The notes under the pieces are model-generated. The model was not told the DNA's origin and ran no database searches. It saw only the letters and a program-made list of their open reading frames with translations. From contig JAPLKG010000017.1 of the NCBI GenBank assembly GCA_026388185.1, positions 222,081 to 286,080 of the forward strand: a stretch of DNA of 64,000 nucleotides, in the 5' to 3' direction. The position numbers were made by a program, and so were the translations under genes. This document shows positions 9,171-18,306 of the stretch, one piece after another; the stretch's first letter is position 1; each line of letters opens with the position of its first letter. The DNA is from Candidatus Eisenbacteria bacterium. Lineage in GTDB: Bacteria > Eisenbacteria > RBG-16-71-46 > JAFGJU01.

Positions 9171-9635
9171 TCAAAGGTACTTGGCCTCGGCCTGCTTGAG
9201 AACCTCGAGGAACTCTTGCGCACCGGCGCACTTTTTCAAGTGCTCTCGGACACTCTCTTCTTTCAGCAGGCGCGAAATGTTGGCAAGCGCCCGGACGTGA
9301 GGCCCCCTGAGCGCCTCCGGAGACACGAGAAGTATGAACAGCCTCACGGCCTCCCCATCCACGGACTGGAACTCTATGCCCTTGGGCGAGAGACCGCACG
9401 AAGCCACCAATGAATCTATCGATTTCGCCTTGCCGTGTGGGATGGCCACCCCGAAGCCGATGCCGGTCGACATCATGGCCTCCCGCTCCGTAACCTGCTT
9501 GAGAATCTCTCCTCCGCTCTTCAGTCCGTGGGCCTTCTCGAGAAGGCTCACCAATTCCTCTATCACCTCGTCCTTGGTGGTGGACTTGAGCGAAGTAGAG
9601 ATGGCTTTCTCGTTGAGGAGTTCCGATAATTTCAT
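9171..9635 (-). CDS. ptsN: PTS EIIA-type regulatory protein (PtsN-like)
   Basis: Single-domain EIIA of the fructose/nitrogen type, 154 residues. The phosphorylatable histidine is His67 in GFGVAIPHGKA, and the downstream LFILLVSPE strand and ISRLLKEE helix match the fold. No EIIB or EIIC genes lie nearby, so a regulatory role (PTS-Ntr type) is more likely than sugar uptake. It sits 65 bases upstream of nuoA in the same orientation. The window also holds a second EIIA domain, fused to a KdpD sensor domain; in E. coli EIIA-Ntr binds KdpD. Confidence 0.88.
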   Translation of the reverse strand: MKLSELLNEKAISTSLKSTTKDEVIEELVSLLEKAHGLKSGGEILKQVTEREAMMSTGIGFGVAIPHGKAKSIDSLVASCGLSPKGIEFQSVDGEAVRLFILLVSPEALRGPHVRALANISRLLKEESVREHLKKCAGAQEFLEVLKQAEAKYL

Positions 9636-9687
9636 TTGCTACAACAAGTTCCGCGCTACGAAAGAGACGTTCACAAAGAGACCTGTC

Positions 9688-9709
9688 AAAAAAAAGGACC
9701 TTTATGGTC
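9688..9709 (-). terminator. Candidate weak intrinsic terminator after the GWxTD gene
   Basis: On the minus strand GACC-ATAAA-GGTC is followed by C and a run of eight T. The stem is only 4 bp, so termination may be partial and leave read-through into ptsN and nuo. Confidence 0.45.
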
Positions 9710-9744
9710 GAGGCTCAAGAAATATACTATTCCTGCAAGCTATG

Positions 9745-11868
9745 TCAATCGGAAAATGGGGCGCCGGGGATAGAGACCTTGTCGAACGCGCGTTCAGTCG
9801 TGACGCGTTGCCTGCTGACCGAATCTTCCACTTCGAGGACAAGATTGTAGCTGCCGTCTCTCAGTGCGGAGATGTCTATTGACAGCCGCTCCGCGCTCGA
9901 AGATCGCTCCACCTCTCTGTCGAAGCTACTCACAATGTAGTGCTCTCCGGATCCGAATAGGGAAACAAGAAACCCCCACAGTGAGGCGTTCCTTCTGCTG
10001 GATGGTAGTATGGAGTATTTCGTGGTGAAGCGGTATCGCCCATCCCGCCCCTGGGCAAGATTATACACTTCGTAGTAGAGCCTGAGCGGCGCCGGCGAGA
10101 CGTAAGTTCCGGAGGGATTGGGGAGCACGTCCTTGTCCTTGCCGATACCGGTCTCGACGCGCCTCTCTGGAAGCAGGTAGGCCAGCTCTATGTCGCTGAC
10201 GCCGAGATCGTGTGACGAGAAAGACGGCACGACGACCTTCTCTTTTGTGAGCCCGAGCGTTCCGGACACGGAGTCCTTCACTGCGACGGCCACGGTGTAT
10301 TCGCCCGGTGCAAGCTTGAAGTCAAGCTCGCGGATGAGCACCGCCGCCGCACCGCGCTCCGCGTACGTGCGCGCACCCTCCAGAGTCGTGCCGACGCGGG
10401 CAAGTTCCTTCCACAGGCTATCGAAGACTACCGCGTCAAACGACACCAGTCTCCAGTTTCCTTTTGTGACATTCTCGAGCGGAATTCCGACGTAAAGCTC
10501 TTCCCGGACACACGAGTCTCCGAGGAAGCCGGCGCTGGCAAAGAGATTCTGAAAGACGTGCGCGTGGTAGTTGTGGTCGTAGTAGCTGGGGCTATAATAG
10601 GCCCTCGCGTCAATGGCGGAAGGAACAGGCACGGCGGGAAACTCAAAATACTGGAACTCGCCGCTCAGAGCGTAATCCACGAAGGCCACCGCAAACGGAC
10701 CGTTGTCATCAAAGTAATACCATATCAATGTCGGCAGAGACGCGCCCGCTCCCGTTCCACTCGACGTGAAGGTGTATTCTCTGCTCTTCGGAAAGCCGTA
10801 CCTTATGAGCGCCTCGCCGGGCCCGGTCTGCCAGCCCGGAGTACCTGTTTTCTCTATCGTGAACAGGGCCTTGCTGAGTCCCACGCGTCGCCAGTGCTCG
10901 AGAACTCGTTCGTTCAGTTCGGTGGTCGGGGTCGGGTCCAACCCCTTCCAGAAAGTGCGAACGAACTGCTCTTTCTGCGTTCGAGTGAAGTGCTTAAGCT
11001 TGATTCTCTGCTTGGGAGTTATGAGCAGACTGATATCATCGAAAGTCTCTTTGGTCGGACTATCACAAACCGAAAAGAACTTCTTCCAATCTTCGATCGA
11101 TCTCTCGTATTCACCCTTTTCGTGGTGTGCGATGGCGCTGAGCATGATTGCGTCCGGATCAGTCGGAAAACCCCTGAGCAGCCGCTCCAGAACAAACTGC
11201 ATACTGTCGGGTCTTTCTCTCTCCAGATATGCAAGAACGAGATGAGAGAGCGCCTCTTTGTTGGTGGTGTCCGTCTGCGCTGAACTCGTGAACTCGGCGA
11301 TCATGCGAGAGAGATCTCTTTGGTTGCGGTACCTCTTCCAGTCCCTTTGTACGATGAGGCCCAGCATGTAATGAGATTGACCATCTTCGTCGTCTGACTT
11401 GATCAGGGTTTCGTATTGAGATTTGGAGTGACTGAAGAACCCCTGCTCGAAATAGAGGGAAGCGAGTTCATGCCTGATGTCTCGTCGCTCCGGATAGTTC
11501 GAGACAAGTTTCACCAGTATCTGCGAAGCCTGCCTGCGGCCTTCGATGGTCTCCGTTGCCCGTGCGGCCCTCGCGTACAGGAGCGATCCTTCGATCCACA
11601 CCGGAAAATGAATCAGCACGGGCTTTAGTTCCGTGAGCGCCGACTCGTACTTCTTCTCTTGATAGAACCTCGACGCTCTTTGGTAGCGTGCCATGTAGTC
11701 GTGGCCCGGCGCGGTTGATGCACAACCGGAGATCGATAGGCAAACCGGAGCCAGCAGGGAAAGGGAAACGAGCAGACGAAGGAGGCGCCCCGGGGTAAGA
11801 TTCGCAAGACGCGGAATCCGGCGCGTGCCGAGGCGGGCGTCGCTGCCGGGAGCTGATTCGTTTCTCAT
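9745..11868 (-). CDS. GWxTD-domain lipoprotein with TPR region
   Basis: A 707-residue exported protein. After a basic leader there is a hydrophobic segment ending in the lipobox-like LSISGCAS, so it is probably lipid-anchored. Residues ~60-300 are TPR-like helices (YQEKKYESALTELKP, LASLYFEQGFFSHS). Residues ~325-470 match the GWxTD domain, including TPGWQTGPGEALIRYGFP; the family's Asp is Gly here. The C-terminal part is beta-rich with Ig-like traits. GWxTD proteins are common in FCB and Acidobacteria-type genomes, with no settled biochemical role. Its start overlaps the TonB gene stop by 4 bases, so the two are coupled. Confidence 0.82.
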   Translation of the reverse strand: MRNESAPGSDARLGTRRIPRLANLTPGRLLRLLVSLSLLAPVCLSISGCASTAPGHDYMARYQRASRFYQEKKYESALTELKPVLIHFPVWIEGSLLYARAARATETIEGRRQASQILVKLVSNYPERRDIRHELASLYFEQGFFSHSKSQYETLIKSDDEDGQSHYMLGLIVQRDWKRYRNQRDLSRMIAEFTSSAQTDTTNKEALSHLVLAYLERERPDSMQFVLERLLRGFPTDPDAIMLSAIAHHEKGEYERSIEDWKKFFSVCDSPTKETFDDISLLITPKQRIKLKHFTRTQKEQFVRTFWKGLDPTPTTELNERVLEHWRRVGLSKALFTIEKTGTPGWQTGPGEALIRYGFPKSREYTFTSSGTGAGASLPTLIWYYFDDNGPFAVAFVDYALSGEFQYFEFPAVPVPSAIDARAYYSPSYYDHNYHAHVFQNLFASAGFLGDSCVREELYVGIPLENVTKGNWRLVSFDAVVFDSLWKELARVGTTLEGARTYAERGAAAVLIRELDFKLAPGEYTVAVAVKDSVSGTLGLTKEKVVVPSFSSHDLGVSDIELAYLLPERRVETGIGKDKDVLPNPSGTYVSPAPLRLYYEVYNLAQGRDGRYRFTTKYSILPSSRRNASLWGFLVSLFGSGEHYIVSSFDREVERSSSAERLSIDISALRDGSYNLVLEVEDSVSRQRVTTERAFDKVSIPGAPFSD

Positions 11869-12674
11869 CTCTTCTTACCAAACTCCACAAGACAGGCGAA
11901 CCACGCATCCACGGGCTTGTCGTCAAGAAGTGCGGGCATAAACCTGAACTTCATCACTGCCTCGGTTGCGGCGGCGCGGCAGGCCTGATCTTCCAGTCCC
12001 GAGACTATTTCGGCTCTGTCCACGGTACCGTCGGCACAAACGTGAACTCTCACAGTGACCGTGCCCCTTATCCCCCTTCTCTGCGCGGCAGGCGGGTAAC
12101 TGGGCCACGTCATTACTATGGGCGTGGGAGGACTGTACTTACCCGGCGTGGCTGTACCACCCTTGCCGCTGCCTCCTCCCCGACCCGTCCCACCACCACC
12201 GCCAAAACCCATTCCGCCGCTTCCCCCTGCGCCACGGCCCAAATCGGGTGTCAGCGCCGGCGTGGGCACGATGTTTTGGGTGATCTCCAGATCGGCATCG
12301 GGTTCCCCCTCGGGAGGAAGGTCAGGTTTTCCCTTGCCTTCGGACTTGTACTCACCACCGCCAAATGATCCGGGAGTGGCTTCATCTCCGCTCAACATCG
12401 GGGGCGGTCCCAGGTTCGACGGATCGAGATACACCACGCGAGTGGGCAACGGTTCCGCCAGGTTCGCGAGATAATCAGCGACGTAGTAAGCGCTGATCGC
12501 GACAACATGAACCACTATGGATATGGCCAATCCTATCATCGTGAATCTCGGGATGAGACGCCGCACGGCGAGAGCGCCCAGATGGCCATCGTCGGGCATC
12601 GCTTTCGTCAAGAGGGCGGGGGACAGACCGGCGACGCACACCACGCCCGGCCTCAAACGTGCAGCGGACTTCAA
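11865..12674 (-). CDS. tonB: TonB-family energy transducer
   Basis: Up to 269 residues. An inner-membrane anchor (about residues 45-70, RFTMIGLAISIVVHVVAIS) is followed by an acidic/proline stretch, then a very glycine-rich linker (about residues 150-180) in place of the usual proline-rich one. It ends in a TonB C-terminal domain: YPPAAQRRGIRGTVTVRV, then ADGTVDRAEIVSG, then AVMKFRFMPA. The first codon is TTG at 12674 with no clear ribosome site; an ATG at 12599 (MPDDGHLG) is an alternative. It would transmit proton-motive force to outer-membrane receptors; no ExbB or ExbD gene is in the window. Confidence 0.85.
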   Translation of the reverse strand: MKSAARLRPGVVCVAGLSPALLTKAMPDDGHLGALAVRRLIPRFTMIGLAISIVVHVVAISAYYVADYLANLAEPLPTRVVYLDPSNLGPPPMLSGDEATPGSFGGGEYKSEGKGKPDLPPEGEPDADLEITQNIVPTPALTPDLGRGAGGSGGMGFGGGGGTGRGGGSGKGGTATPGKYSPPTPIVMTWPSYPPAAQRRGIRGTVTVRVHVCADGTVDRAEIVSGLEDQACRAAATEAVMKFRFMPALLDDKPVDAWFACLVEFGKKR

Positions 12675-12699
12675 GTGGAAAACCCCCGTGTAGCGTCAC

Positions 12700-12733
12700 A
12701 AAAACGCCCTGCCCCCGAGTGCGGGAACAGGGC
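12700..12733 (-). terminator. Intrinsic terminator of the sigma54-activator gene
   Basis: Minus-strand hairpin GCCCTG...CAGGGC with an inner TCCCG/CGGGG pairing, followed by GTTTTTG. It lies just after the stop of the sigma54 activator and before the tonB gene, separating the two transcripts. Confidence 0.8.
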
Positions 12734-12751
12734 CTGTGCGCACGTCTTCAA

Positions 12752-15700
12752 CTACACCCTCGTTTTGCCACGTGTGCGCCTATCCAGGTTGTATCTTCGG
12801 ATCTTGTTCTTGAGCCCCTTCCTGCTCAAGCCGAGGTAGAGAGCGGTCTTGCTTTTGTTCCAGGAGAATCTATCGAGGGCGCTGACTATCGTTCTCTTCT
12901 CAAAGCCCTCCACCGCGTCCTTCAATTCGGCGTCGCCGCTCGCGGAAGGAGCCTCACTACCGACCATAAGATCGGACGGCAAGAGCTCCGGGGTAATCGA
13001 CTCCCCTTCGTCAGCGAGAATCACTGCACGCTTTATCACTTTCTCAAGCTCTCGTACGTTGCCCGGCCAGTCATAGTCCATGAGCCGTATCATTGCGGCC
13101 TTGGATATGCCCTTTATTTCCCTTTTCATCTCCCGGCTGAAGACGTCGAGGAAATGATCGCACAGAAGCGTAATGTCTTCCCTTCTCTCCCGAAGCGGCG
13201 GAATCGATATGCAAATATCATTGAGGCGATAGTAGAGGTCTTCAAGAAATTTCCCTTCCCTCACGTCTCGCCTCAGGTCAATGCTCGTCGTGGCGCAGAT
13301 TATCTTTACGTCAAGGGGCATGTAGCTTGTCGAACCAACCGGTCGTATTTCTCCGGAATCGAGCAAATGCAGCAGCCGACGTTGGAGCGAGAGCCCCGCT
13401 CTCCTGACTTCGTCGAGGAAAATGGTCCCGCCGTTCGCTTCCTGGAGAAGTCCCTTTCTGTCCTTGTCGGCTCCGGTAAAAGCGCCTCTCAAGTAGCCGA
13501 AAAGCTCGCTTTCCAGGAGGCTATCAGGTAGCGCGGCGCAGTCAACCGTTACAAATGGCTGATCGCGGCGCCCGCTACTGCGGTGGATTGCTCTGGCGAC
13601 AAGCTTCTTTCCGGTTCCAGTCTCCCCTTGCAGGAGAACCGTCGAGAGGTTGTCTGTAACTTTTCCGATGAGCCTCACTATCTCGAGCATTTCGCTGTTT
13701 TGCGTGATGATGTCCGGGAACACGATGCGTTCTTCGAGCTTCTTTCTGAGCTTCAGATTCTCGTCGGCCTTGTCCTTCAACTTCATCTCAACCACAAGTC
13801 CACCCAGCTTTATGGAAAGGCCCACGCACGTGTTGAGGTCGGTCTGCAGAAATGCGCCGCTCGAGTTGCCCTTGACTCTGTCGACGTAGAGCACCGCCCT
13901 GTTGCCTTCCATCCACCTGAAAGGAACGGCAACGAGGCAGGATACCTGTCTGCCGATGTCCACTTCGGAGTCGATTCCGATCGAGGAAGGCAAGTGAAGC
14001 GATATGAATGGTTCGTGGCGGTCGAGTATTCCCTCACCGGAGGAAAGTATCGAAATTATCTTGGAGGCAACGGCAAGGGGAATCCTTCGCGCACAGACAA
14101 GCTCGTACGAAGCCTTCTCTCCGCTCGGCGCGGCTATCAACGCACCGTCCGCTCCGACGGCCTGCGAGATGACTCCAAGCATTTCGCAAACCTTCTGGTC
14201 GAAATCAAGCGACAGCTCGGCTGTTTCCTCGAGTTTTTCACTCAACTGGAATTGGCTGAGCTGAGACATCGAGGTCTTTACAAGCCGCTCCTCGATCTCC
14301 TTCTGAAGAGTCTTGGCGGCGGCGAGCGCTTCTTCTTCGTTGTCGCGGGAGAAGATGTCACGGGCGCGAGAGAGATAACCCTGTGCGGTATCAATCATGC
14401 CGCGTGTCAGATCAACCCTGGCGAACTCCAGATAGCACATGCCTACCCAGTAATCTACTCCAACCGAAAGGAAAAGATCTCTTGCCGTCTCAAGAAGCGA
14501 AACTGCCCTGGTAACGTCCGAGCCCCCTCCCGAAGAGAGCAGGAAGCGGGCGTTCCCAAGAAGCAGCCGCCCGAGGTTGAACCTCTCTCCGATGTCTCTG
14601 AGCTGCTCAATACCGGCGCCAAGAGCGGAGGCGGCTTCCTCGTTAGCCTGAAGGGTCAGATTGGCAAGCGCAGCCACTCTCCACGAAAGGGCCTCCTCGA
14701 ACCTGTCACCGACGTTTCGCGCTATTTGTCTTGCATTCTTTATGAGCGAGAGCGCCTTCTCGGCTTCTCCTTTCGCCAAGAAAAGTTCGGCCCTCAGGCG
14801 CAGTAGTTCACAGCCGAGGTCCTCGCCGGCCTCGCACCGATTCGACATGCTCCACGCGTTCTCATAGTGCTGCTCGGCAGAGACAAGGTCGCCCTGATCA
14901 AAAGCGAGCTCGCCGGCGGACTTCTCAAACAGCACTCCCTCTCTGGCGAAAGTGTGCTCTGCAAGAATCTGGCGAGCCTGCTCGAAATCATTGCGTGCAA
15001 GAGCCCACTTGCGCGTCAATCTATGAACGTTTCCAAGACCTATGAGTGCACGAAGCACTCTCAATGGATCGTTTACTTCGCGGCCGATGTGCAGACACTG
15101 CTCGAAGTCCTCGGTGGCGAGCTTCCAGTTGCCCATCTTCGCGTGAATGACGCCGAGGTTCTGAAGCTGCTGAGCCCTGCCATGATATTCACCCTCAACG
15201 GCCTGCAGGTTGAGAGCTACTTGCAGGTACTCGAGCGCGCGAGGCCAATCGCAGGAGTTCTTGAAAACCAGCCCGAGGTTGTTGTAGGCAAGAGCCAGGT
15301 TCCTGATGTCACCGGCTTTCTTGAAGTAATCGAGGGACTTTATGAAGCAACGTTTGCCGTTCTCGGTTTTCCCCATCCTCAGCCAAACATTGCCAAGGAG
15401 GTTCTCAACGAATCCCTTTTCCTTGTTCTCGGACGAATCTGCAAGCAGCTCTCTTGCGCTCTCGGCGCACGCAAGACCGGTGTCGAGACGGCCCCGCACG
15501 ACAGCAAGCTTGCCTTTTTCCACAAGGATGCGGGCCCGTTCAACCGAGCCGCAAGATTCCTTGGCAATCTCTTCGGCCTGCGCAAGATAGTGCTCGGCCT
15601 CATCGTTTCGGCCTAGCTTACCAAGACAGTAGCACACCTTTCTGAGAACAGAGGCCCTCTCGTCGAGCAGAGCTTCCGAAGGCAGAAGCTCCAAAGCCCG

Positions 15701-15856
15701 CAAGAAGTACTCTACCGCAGACTCATAGCTCGCCGCGCCGACGCAGACGTCTCCGAGGCGCGCCAGTTCCTGCGCTCCGTACTTGGTCCTATCGACACGA
15801 TTTTCCGAGGGCTTCCTCTGATCTCCCTGTACGCCGCCGAGATCGCCTCTCATCAT
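12752..15856 (-). CDS. Sigma54-dependent transcriptional activator with N-terminal TPR array
   Basis: A 1034-residue regulator. Residues ~20-510 are tandem TPR repeats (AYNNLGLVFKNSCDWPRALE, QNLGVIHAKMGNWKLATED). Residues ~545-700 look like a GAF sensor domain. Residues ~715-950 are the AAA+ activator core, with Walker A GETGTGKK, the sigma54-contact loop GAFTGA, Walker B GGTIFLDE and NVRELEKVIKRAV. The end is a Fis-type helix-turn-helix (NKSKTALYLGLSRKGLKNKIRRY). There is no receiver domain, so the signal probably comes through the TPR or GAF parts. It lies 38 bases after a small secreted-protein gene, and a terminator follows it. Targets are unknown. Confidence 0.93.
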   Translation of the reverse strand: MMRGDLGGVQGDQRKPSENRVDRTKYGAQELARLGDVCVGAASYESAVEYFLRALELLPSEALLDERASVLRKVCYCLGKLGRNDEAEHYLAQAEEIAKESCGSVERARILVEKGKLAVVRGRLDTGLACAESARELLADSSENKEKGFVENLLGNVWLRMGKTENGKRCFIKSLDYFKKAGDIRNLALAYNNLGLVFKNSCDWPRALEYLQVALNLQAVEGEYHGRAQQLQNLGVIHAKMGNWKLATEDFEQCLHIGREVNDPLRVLRALIGLGNVHRLTRKWALARNDFEQARQILAEHTFAREGVLFEKSAGELAFDQGDLVSAEQHYENAWSMSNRCEAGEDLGCELLRLRAELFLAKGEAEKALSLIKNARQIARNVGDRFEEALSWRVAALANLTLQANEEAASALGAGIEQLRDIGERFNLGRLLLGNARFLLSSGGGSDVTRAVSLLETARDLFLSVGVDYWVGMCYLEFARVDLTRGMIDTAQGYLSRARDIFSRDNEEEALAAAKTLQKEIEERLVKTSMSQLSQFQLSEKLEETAELSLDFDQKVCEMLGVISQAVGADGALIAAPSGEKASYELVCARRIPLAVASKIISILSSGEGILDRHEPFISLHLPSSIGIDSEVDIGRQVSCLVAVPFRWMEGNRAVLYVDRVKGNSSGAFLQTDLNTCVGLSIKLGGLVVEMKLKDKADENLKLRKKLEERIVFPDIITQNSEMLEIVRLIGKVTDNLSTVLLQGETGTGKKLVARAIHRSSGRRDQPFVTVDCAALPDSLLESELFGYLRGAFTGADKDRKGLLQEANGGTIFLDEVRRAGLSLQRRLLHLLDSGEIRPVGSTSYMPLDVKIICATTSIDLRRDVREGKFLEDLYYRLNDICISIPPLRERREDITLLCDHFLDVFSREMKREIKGISKAAMIRLMDYDWPGNVRELEKVIKRAVILADEGESITPELLPSDLMVGSEAPSASGDAELKDAVEGFEKRTIVSALDRFSWNKSKTALYLGLSRKGLKNKIRRYNLDRRTRGKTRV

Positions 15857-15894
15857 TCGTACTCCCCGCGAACGTTGCTAGAAGCTCAATGCAG

Positions 15895-16260
15895 CTATCT
15901 TGCCAAAATCCAGACAAGCAGCAGCGACCAGCGAGTGCCGTTCAGGCCTAGACTCGCCTCTGGCGCTTCCGTGAAAGGCGTACTCTGTTCTGTGCTCGTC
16001 AACTCCCCGCTTATGACGACGCATGCCTCGTTCCCAAATCCGAAACCTCCAGGCAGCTCCTCACCGATTCCTCGTGCAGTGTTGACGGCAATGTCGTCGG
16101 GATCCGCGGCTGGCGGAGGAGGTAGACCCTTGTCAGCTCTACCGCCACCGGGTGAAGTCCACCTGGACTCAGCGGGAGGAACACAGAACGGAAGAACCAG
16201 AGTAAGGAAGCACATCAAGCTGACCAGCAGCACACAGGTCCTGAGGTCAAATCGAGTCAT
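15895..16260 (-). CDS. Small secreted or membrane protein, unknown function
   Basis: A 121-residue protein I do not recognise. It has a strong Shine-Dalgarno AGGAGG eight bases before the ATG, which argues that it is real. Residues 8-28 form a hydrophobic signal or anchor; the middle is proline- and glycine-rich (KGLPPPPAADPDD, GGFGFGNEA); the last ~13 residues (WSLLLVWILAR) are hydrophobic and end in arginine, like a C-terminal anchor. It is first in a two-gene unit with the large sigma54/TPR activator, so it may be a sensed or controlled partner of that regulator. That role is inference. Confidence 0.6.
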   Translation of the reverse strand: MTRFDLRTCVLLVSLMCFLTLVLPFCVPPAESRWTSPGGGRADKGLPPPPAADPDDIAVNTARGIGEELPGGFGFGNEACVVISGELTSTEQSTPFTEAPEASLGLNGTRWSLLLVWILAR

Positions 16261-16372
16261 GTCCTCATCCTCCTTACCTCTTTCCTTCCAACCCCTCTGC
16301 CGCTAAGAAGCAATCGACAGGATATTCTGTCGGGGGTATCCGCGACACACTTAAACCCCTTCGTCTTATCGA

Positions 16373-16387
16373 GCATCAAGTGTGCCA
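16373..16387 (-). promoter_or_regulatory. Candidate sigma54 promoter for the small-protein/activator unit
   Basis: Minus strand TGGCAC-N5-ATGC, with the essential GG and GC exactly 12 bases apart as in -24/-12 promoters; only the first base of the -12 TTGC box differs. It is about 110 bases upstream of the small gene's ATG. Two dyads (16391-16400 and 16428-16442) lie just upstream, where an activator could bind. The product is itself a sigma54 activator, so autoregulation is plausible. Confidence 0.5.
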
Positions 16388-16749
16388 TCACGACTAGTCG
16401 CCATCTCTGTAATTGTCGTTATTTCAATGCGTTATAAACGCAAAATCTGCACCCGACACCACGAGAAGCCTCAATCCCACCCCTTCAAGGCAACAGGGTT
16501 CCATCGAACCAGAGGGCGTTTCCAACTTGTTTGTCGCAAAGCAATTCAGCTGGATACTAAGTAACCGCCTTGGGCCGCCTGGTAACCATCCGTGCCCTGC
16601 TTCCGAGACACGCTCTCCATCACTACAATATCTCCGATTCGGTTTGGTGTCAAGGCGTTTCTGCGTTGCCTGAGCCCCCGTGCCTGGTGAGGAGACCGGT
16701 GCCGCCGGTGTCGGTATCAGAGGTAATCGGCCCACCTACATCAATTCAT

Positions 16750-16779
16750 TTGAAGCAGGGCGGCTCGCCGTGTTATAAT
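16750..16779 (+). promoter_or_regulatory. Sigma70-type promoter of the diguanylate cyclase gene
   Basis: TTGAAG, an 18-base spacer, and a perfect TATAAT. Transcription would begin near 16786, leaving a ~110-base leader before the ATG at 16896. The leader contains CCGCAG...CTGCGG complementarity but no recognisable riboswitch core. Confidence 0.7.
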
Positions 16780-16895
16780 TATGTGTAAGAGTGCCGCAGG
16801 CAGTATCGCAATTGTAGAGCGCTGCGGGTAGTGCACCTTTTTGTCAACATAGTGATACAACCGGGCTTATTGGAGGGTGCCTCGCGGCGAGGGCG

Positions 16896-18260
16896 ATGAA
16901 GAAGAATTTAACTTTCCGGACTCTACTGGAAGATGTCATCCCGGTCGACAGGCTCACCATGGCCGAGCGGGGTGAAATTGCGCGCGCGCTGGCCCGCGAC
17001 GACAAGTCAGAGCTTGAGGACCTTGCGCTCAGGGCGATTGACAGACTTCAGCAACTGGGTTTTCTCAAGTACCTGGGTGAATCGCGTGAGGCACAAGAGA
17101 AAGTCATCCGTTACAGAAACCTCCTCACTTCCGAATGCATAGCGATCAGAGTCCTCTCGACGACAATGGCGGACGGGGTGCTCAAGCTGAAACTGCCGCT
17201 CCCCGGGGCCAGAATCAGGGCGACGTTCGAGCAAGTGAGAGGGATTTTGTCGCTGGACGACAAGATCCTTACTGAAAAGGATAGGCTGCTTACTGGGACA
17301 AATGACATACTCGCCTTCGTTCTGGACTCTGCAAGAGAACTGACGGGTTGTGACCACACCACGTTCAGTCTTTCAAAGTCATCCAAGGAGAGGCTCAGGT
17401 ATCTGGAGCCGATTGCACAGGAGCTTCAGACGGCGCACGAATACGTTGAGGAATGGGTCATCGACAAGGGTTTCATGCTCTACGCGGCGGACGTGTCCAG
17501 GACCCGTGAGATGGCGCAGATAGTGCCTCCTCAATGCCAATCTGCGGCGATAGTGCGAGTGGGCGGCAATGGGCATCCTCTCTGCGGAGCGCTTCAGGTT
17601 TGCAGCACGAGGAAGGATTTTTTCAACGAGCAGAAGTTGATGCTCTTGAGTCTGCTGGCCGACAACTGCACTTCTCTTCTGACAAAAACCGAACGGCTCG
17701 GGAAGCTCGTGTTTGTCGATTCCCTGACGCAAGTCTACAACCGTTCCTACTTTGACGTGCAGCTCAGTAACGAGATCGCCCGAGCCATGAGAGAAAAGAA
17801 GTCGATGGCGCTCTGCATCATGGACATAGACGGCTTCAAGAGTTTTAATTCTCGCTTTGGATACGAAGGCGGCAATGAGGTCCTGCGCCAGGTGGCCATG
17901 ATGCTCAAGACGGGCATCAGGCCTTTCGACTCGGCGGCGAGATGGGGAGGCGAAGAGTTTGCGGTGCTCTTGACGGCACCTGTCTCCGAGACTCAGGCGC
18001 GGGCCATTTGCGAGCGCTTGAGAACGGCGATAGAAAACGCGCAACTGCGAACGACCGATCTTTCCGGCAGTGTCGTCAATGCGACGGTGACCGTCAGCAT
18101 AGGGGGGGCGCTTTATCCTGAAGACGCCCCCAACGCAAAAGAGCTCTGGAGGAAGGCGAACGAATCGCTACTCGAAGCAAAACGCCCTCCGAAGAACAAG
18201 ACTCTATTCTGGGCCGAATTGGGACTGAACGACGATGGCCTTCCCGAGGCGGAAAAGTAG
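16896..18260 (+). CDS. GAF-GGDEF diguanylate cyclase
   Basis: A 454-residue c-di-GMP synthase and one of very few plus-strand genes here. Residues ~130-260 look like a GAF sensor. Residues ~275-445 are the GGDEF domain, opening with FVDSLTQVYNRSYFD and with active-site GGEEF at 351-355. The inhibitory I-site is present as RPFD ending five residues before GGEEF, so product inhibition is expected. There is no membrane span, so it is cytoplasmic. GAGGG precedes the ATG. It stands alone between a divergent operon and a convergent one. Confidence 0.95.
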   Translation: MKKNLTFRTLLEDVIPVDRLTMAERGEIARALARDDKSELEDLALRAIDRLQQLGFLKYLGESREAQEKVIRYRNLLTSECIAIRVLSTTMADGVLKLKLPLPGARIRATFEQVRGILSLDDKILTEKDRLLTGTNDILAFVLDSARELTGCDHTTFSLSKSSKERLRYLEPIAQELQTAHEYVEEWVIDKGFMLYAADVSRTREMAQIVPPQCQSAAIVRVGGNGHPLCGALQVCSTRKDFFNEQKLMLLSLLADNCTSLLTKTERLGKLVFVDSLTQVYNRSYFDVQLSNEIARAMREKKSMALCIMDIDGFKSFNSRFGYEGGNEVLRQVAMMLKTGIRPFDSAARWGGEEFAVLLTAPVSETQARAICERLRTAIENAQLRTTDLSGSVVNATVTVSIGGALYPEDAPNAKELWRKANESLLEAKRPPKNKTLFWAELGLNDDGLPEAEK

Positions 18261-18306
18261 TCAAGGCCTGGTCGCGAAGCTTTCGGCGGGAGCGGCTTAC
18301 CTGTGG

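Larger units (their letters stand above)
16261..16895. other. Divergent 635-bp regulatory region with three dyads
   Basis: No convincing gene lies here. It separates the minus-strand small-protein/sigma54-activator unit from the plus-strand diguanylate cyclase. Visible symmetric sites are CGACAG-N6-CTGTCG at 16315-16332 (near-palindromic through its centre), the perfect palindrome CGACTAGTCG at 16391-16400, and TGCGTT-ATA-AACGCA at 16428-16442. A candidate sigma54 promoter and a sigma70 promoter in it are listed separately. Confidence 0.6.

Noticed and set aside
16786..16895. c-di-GMP riboswitch in the diguanylate cyclase leader
   Set aside because: The conserved GEMM core elements are not seen; only a loose CCGCAG/CTGCGG pairing is present.
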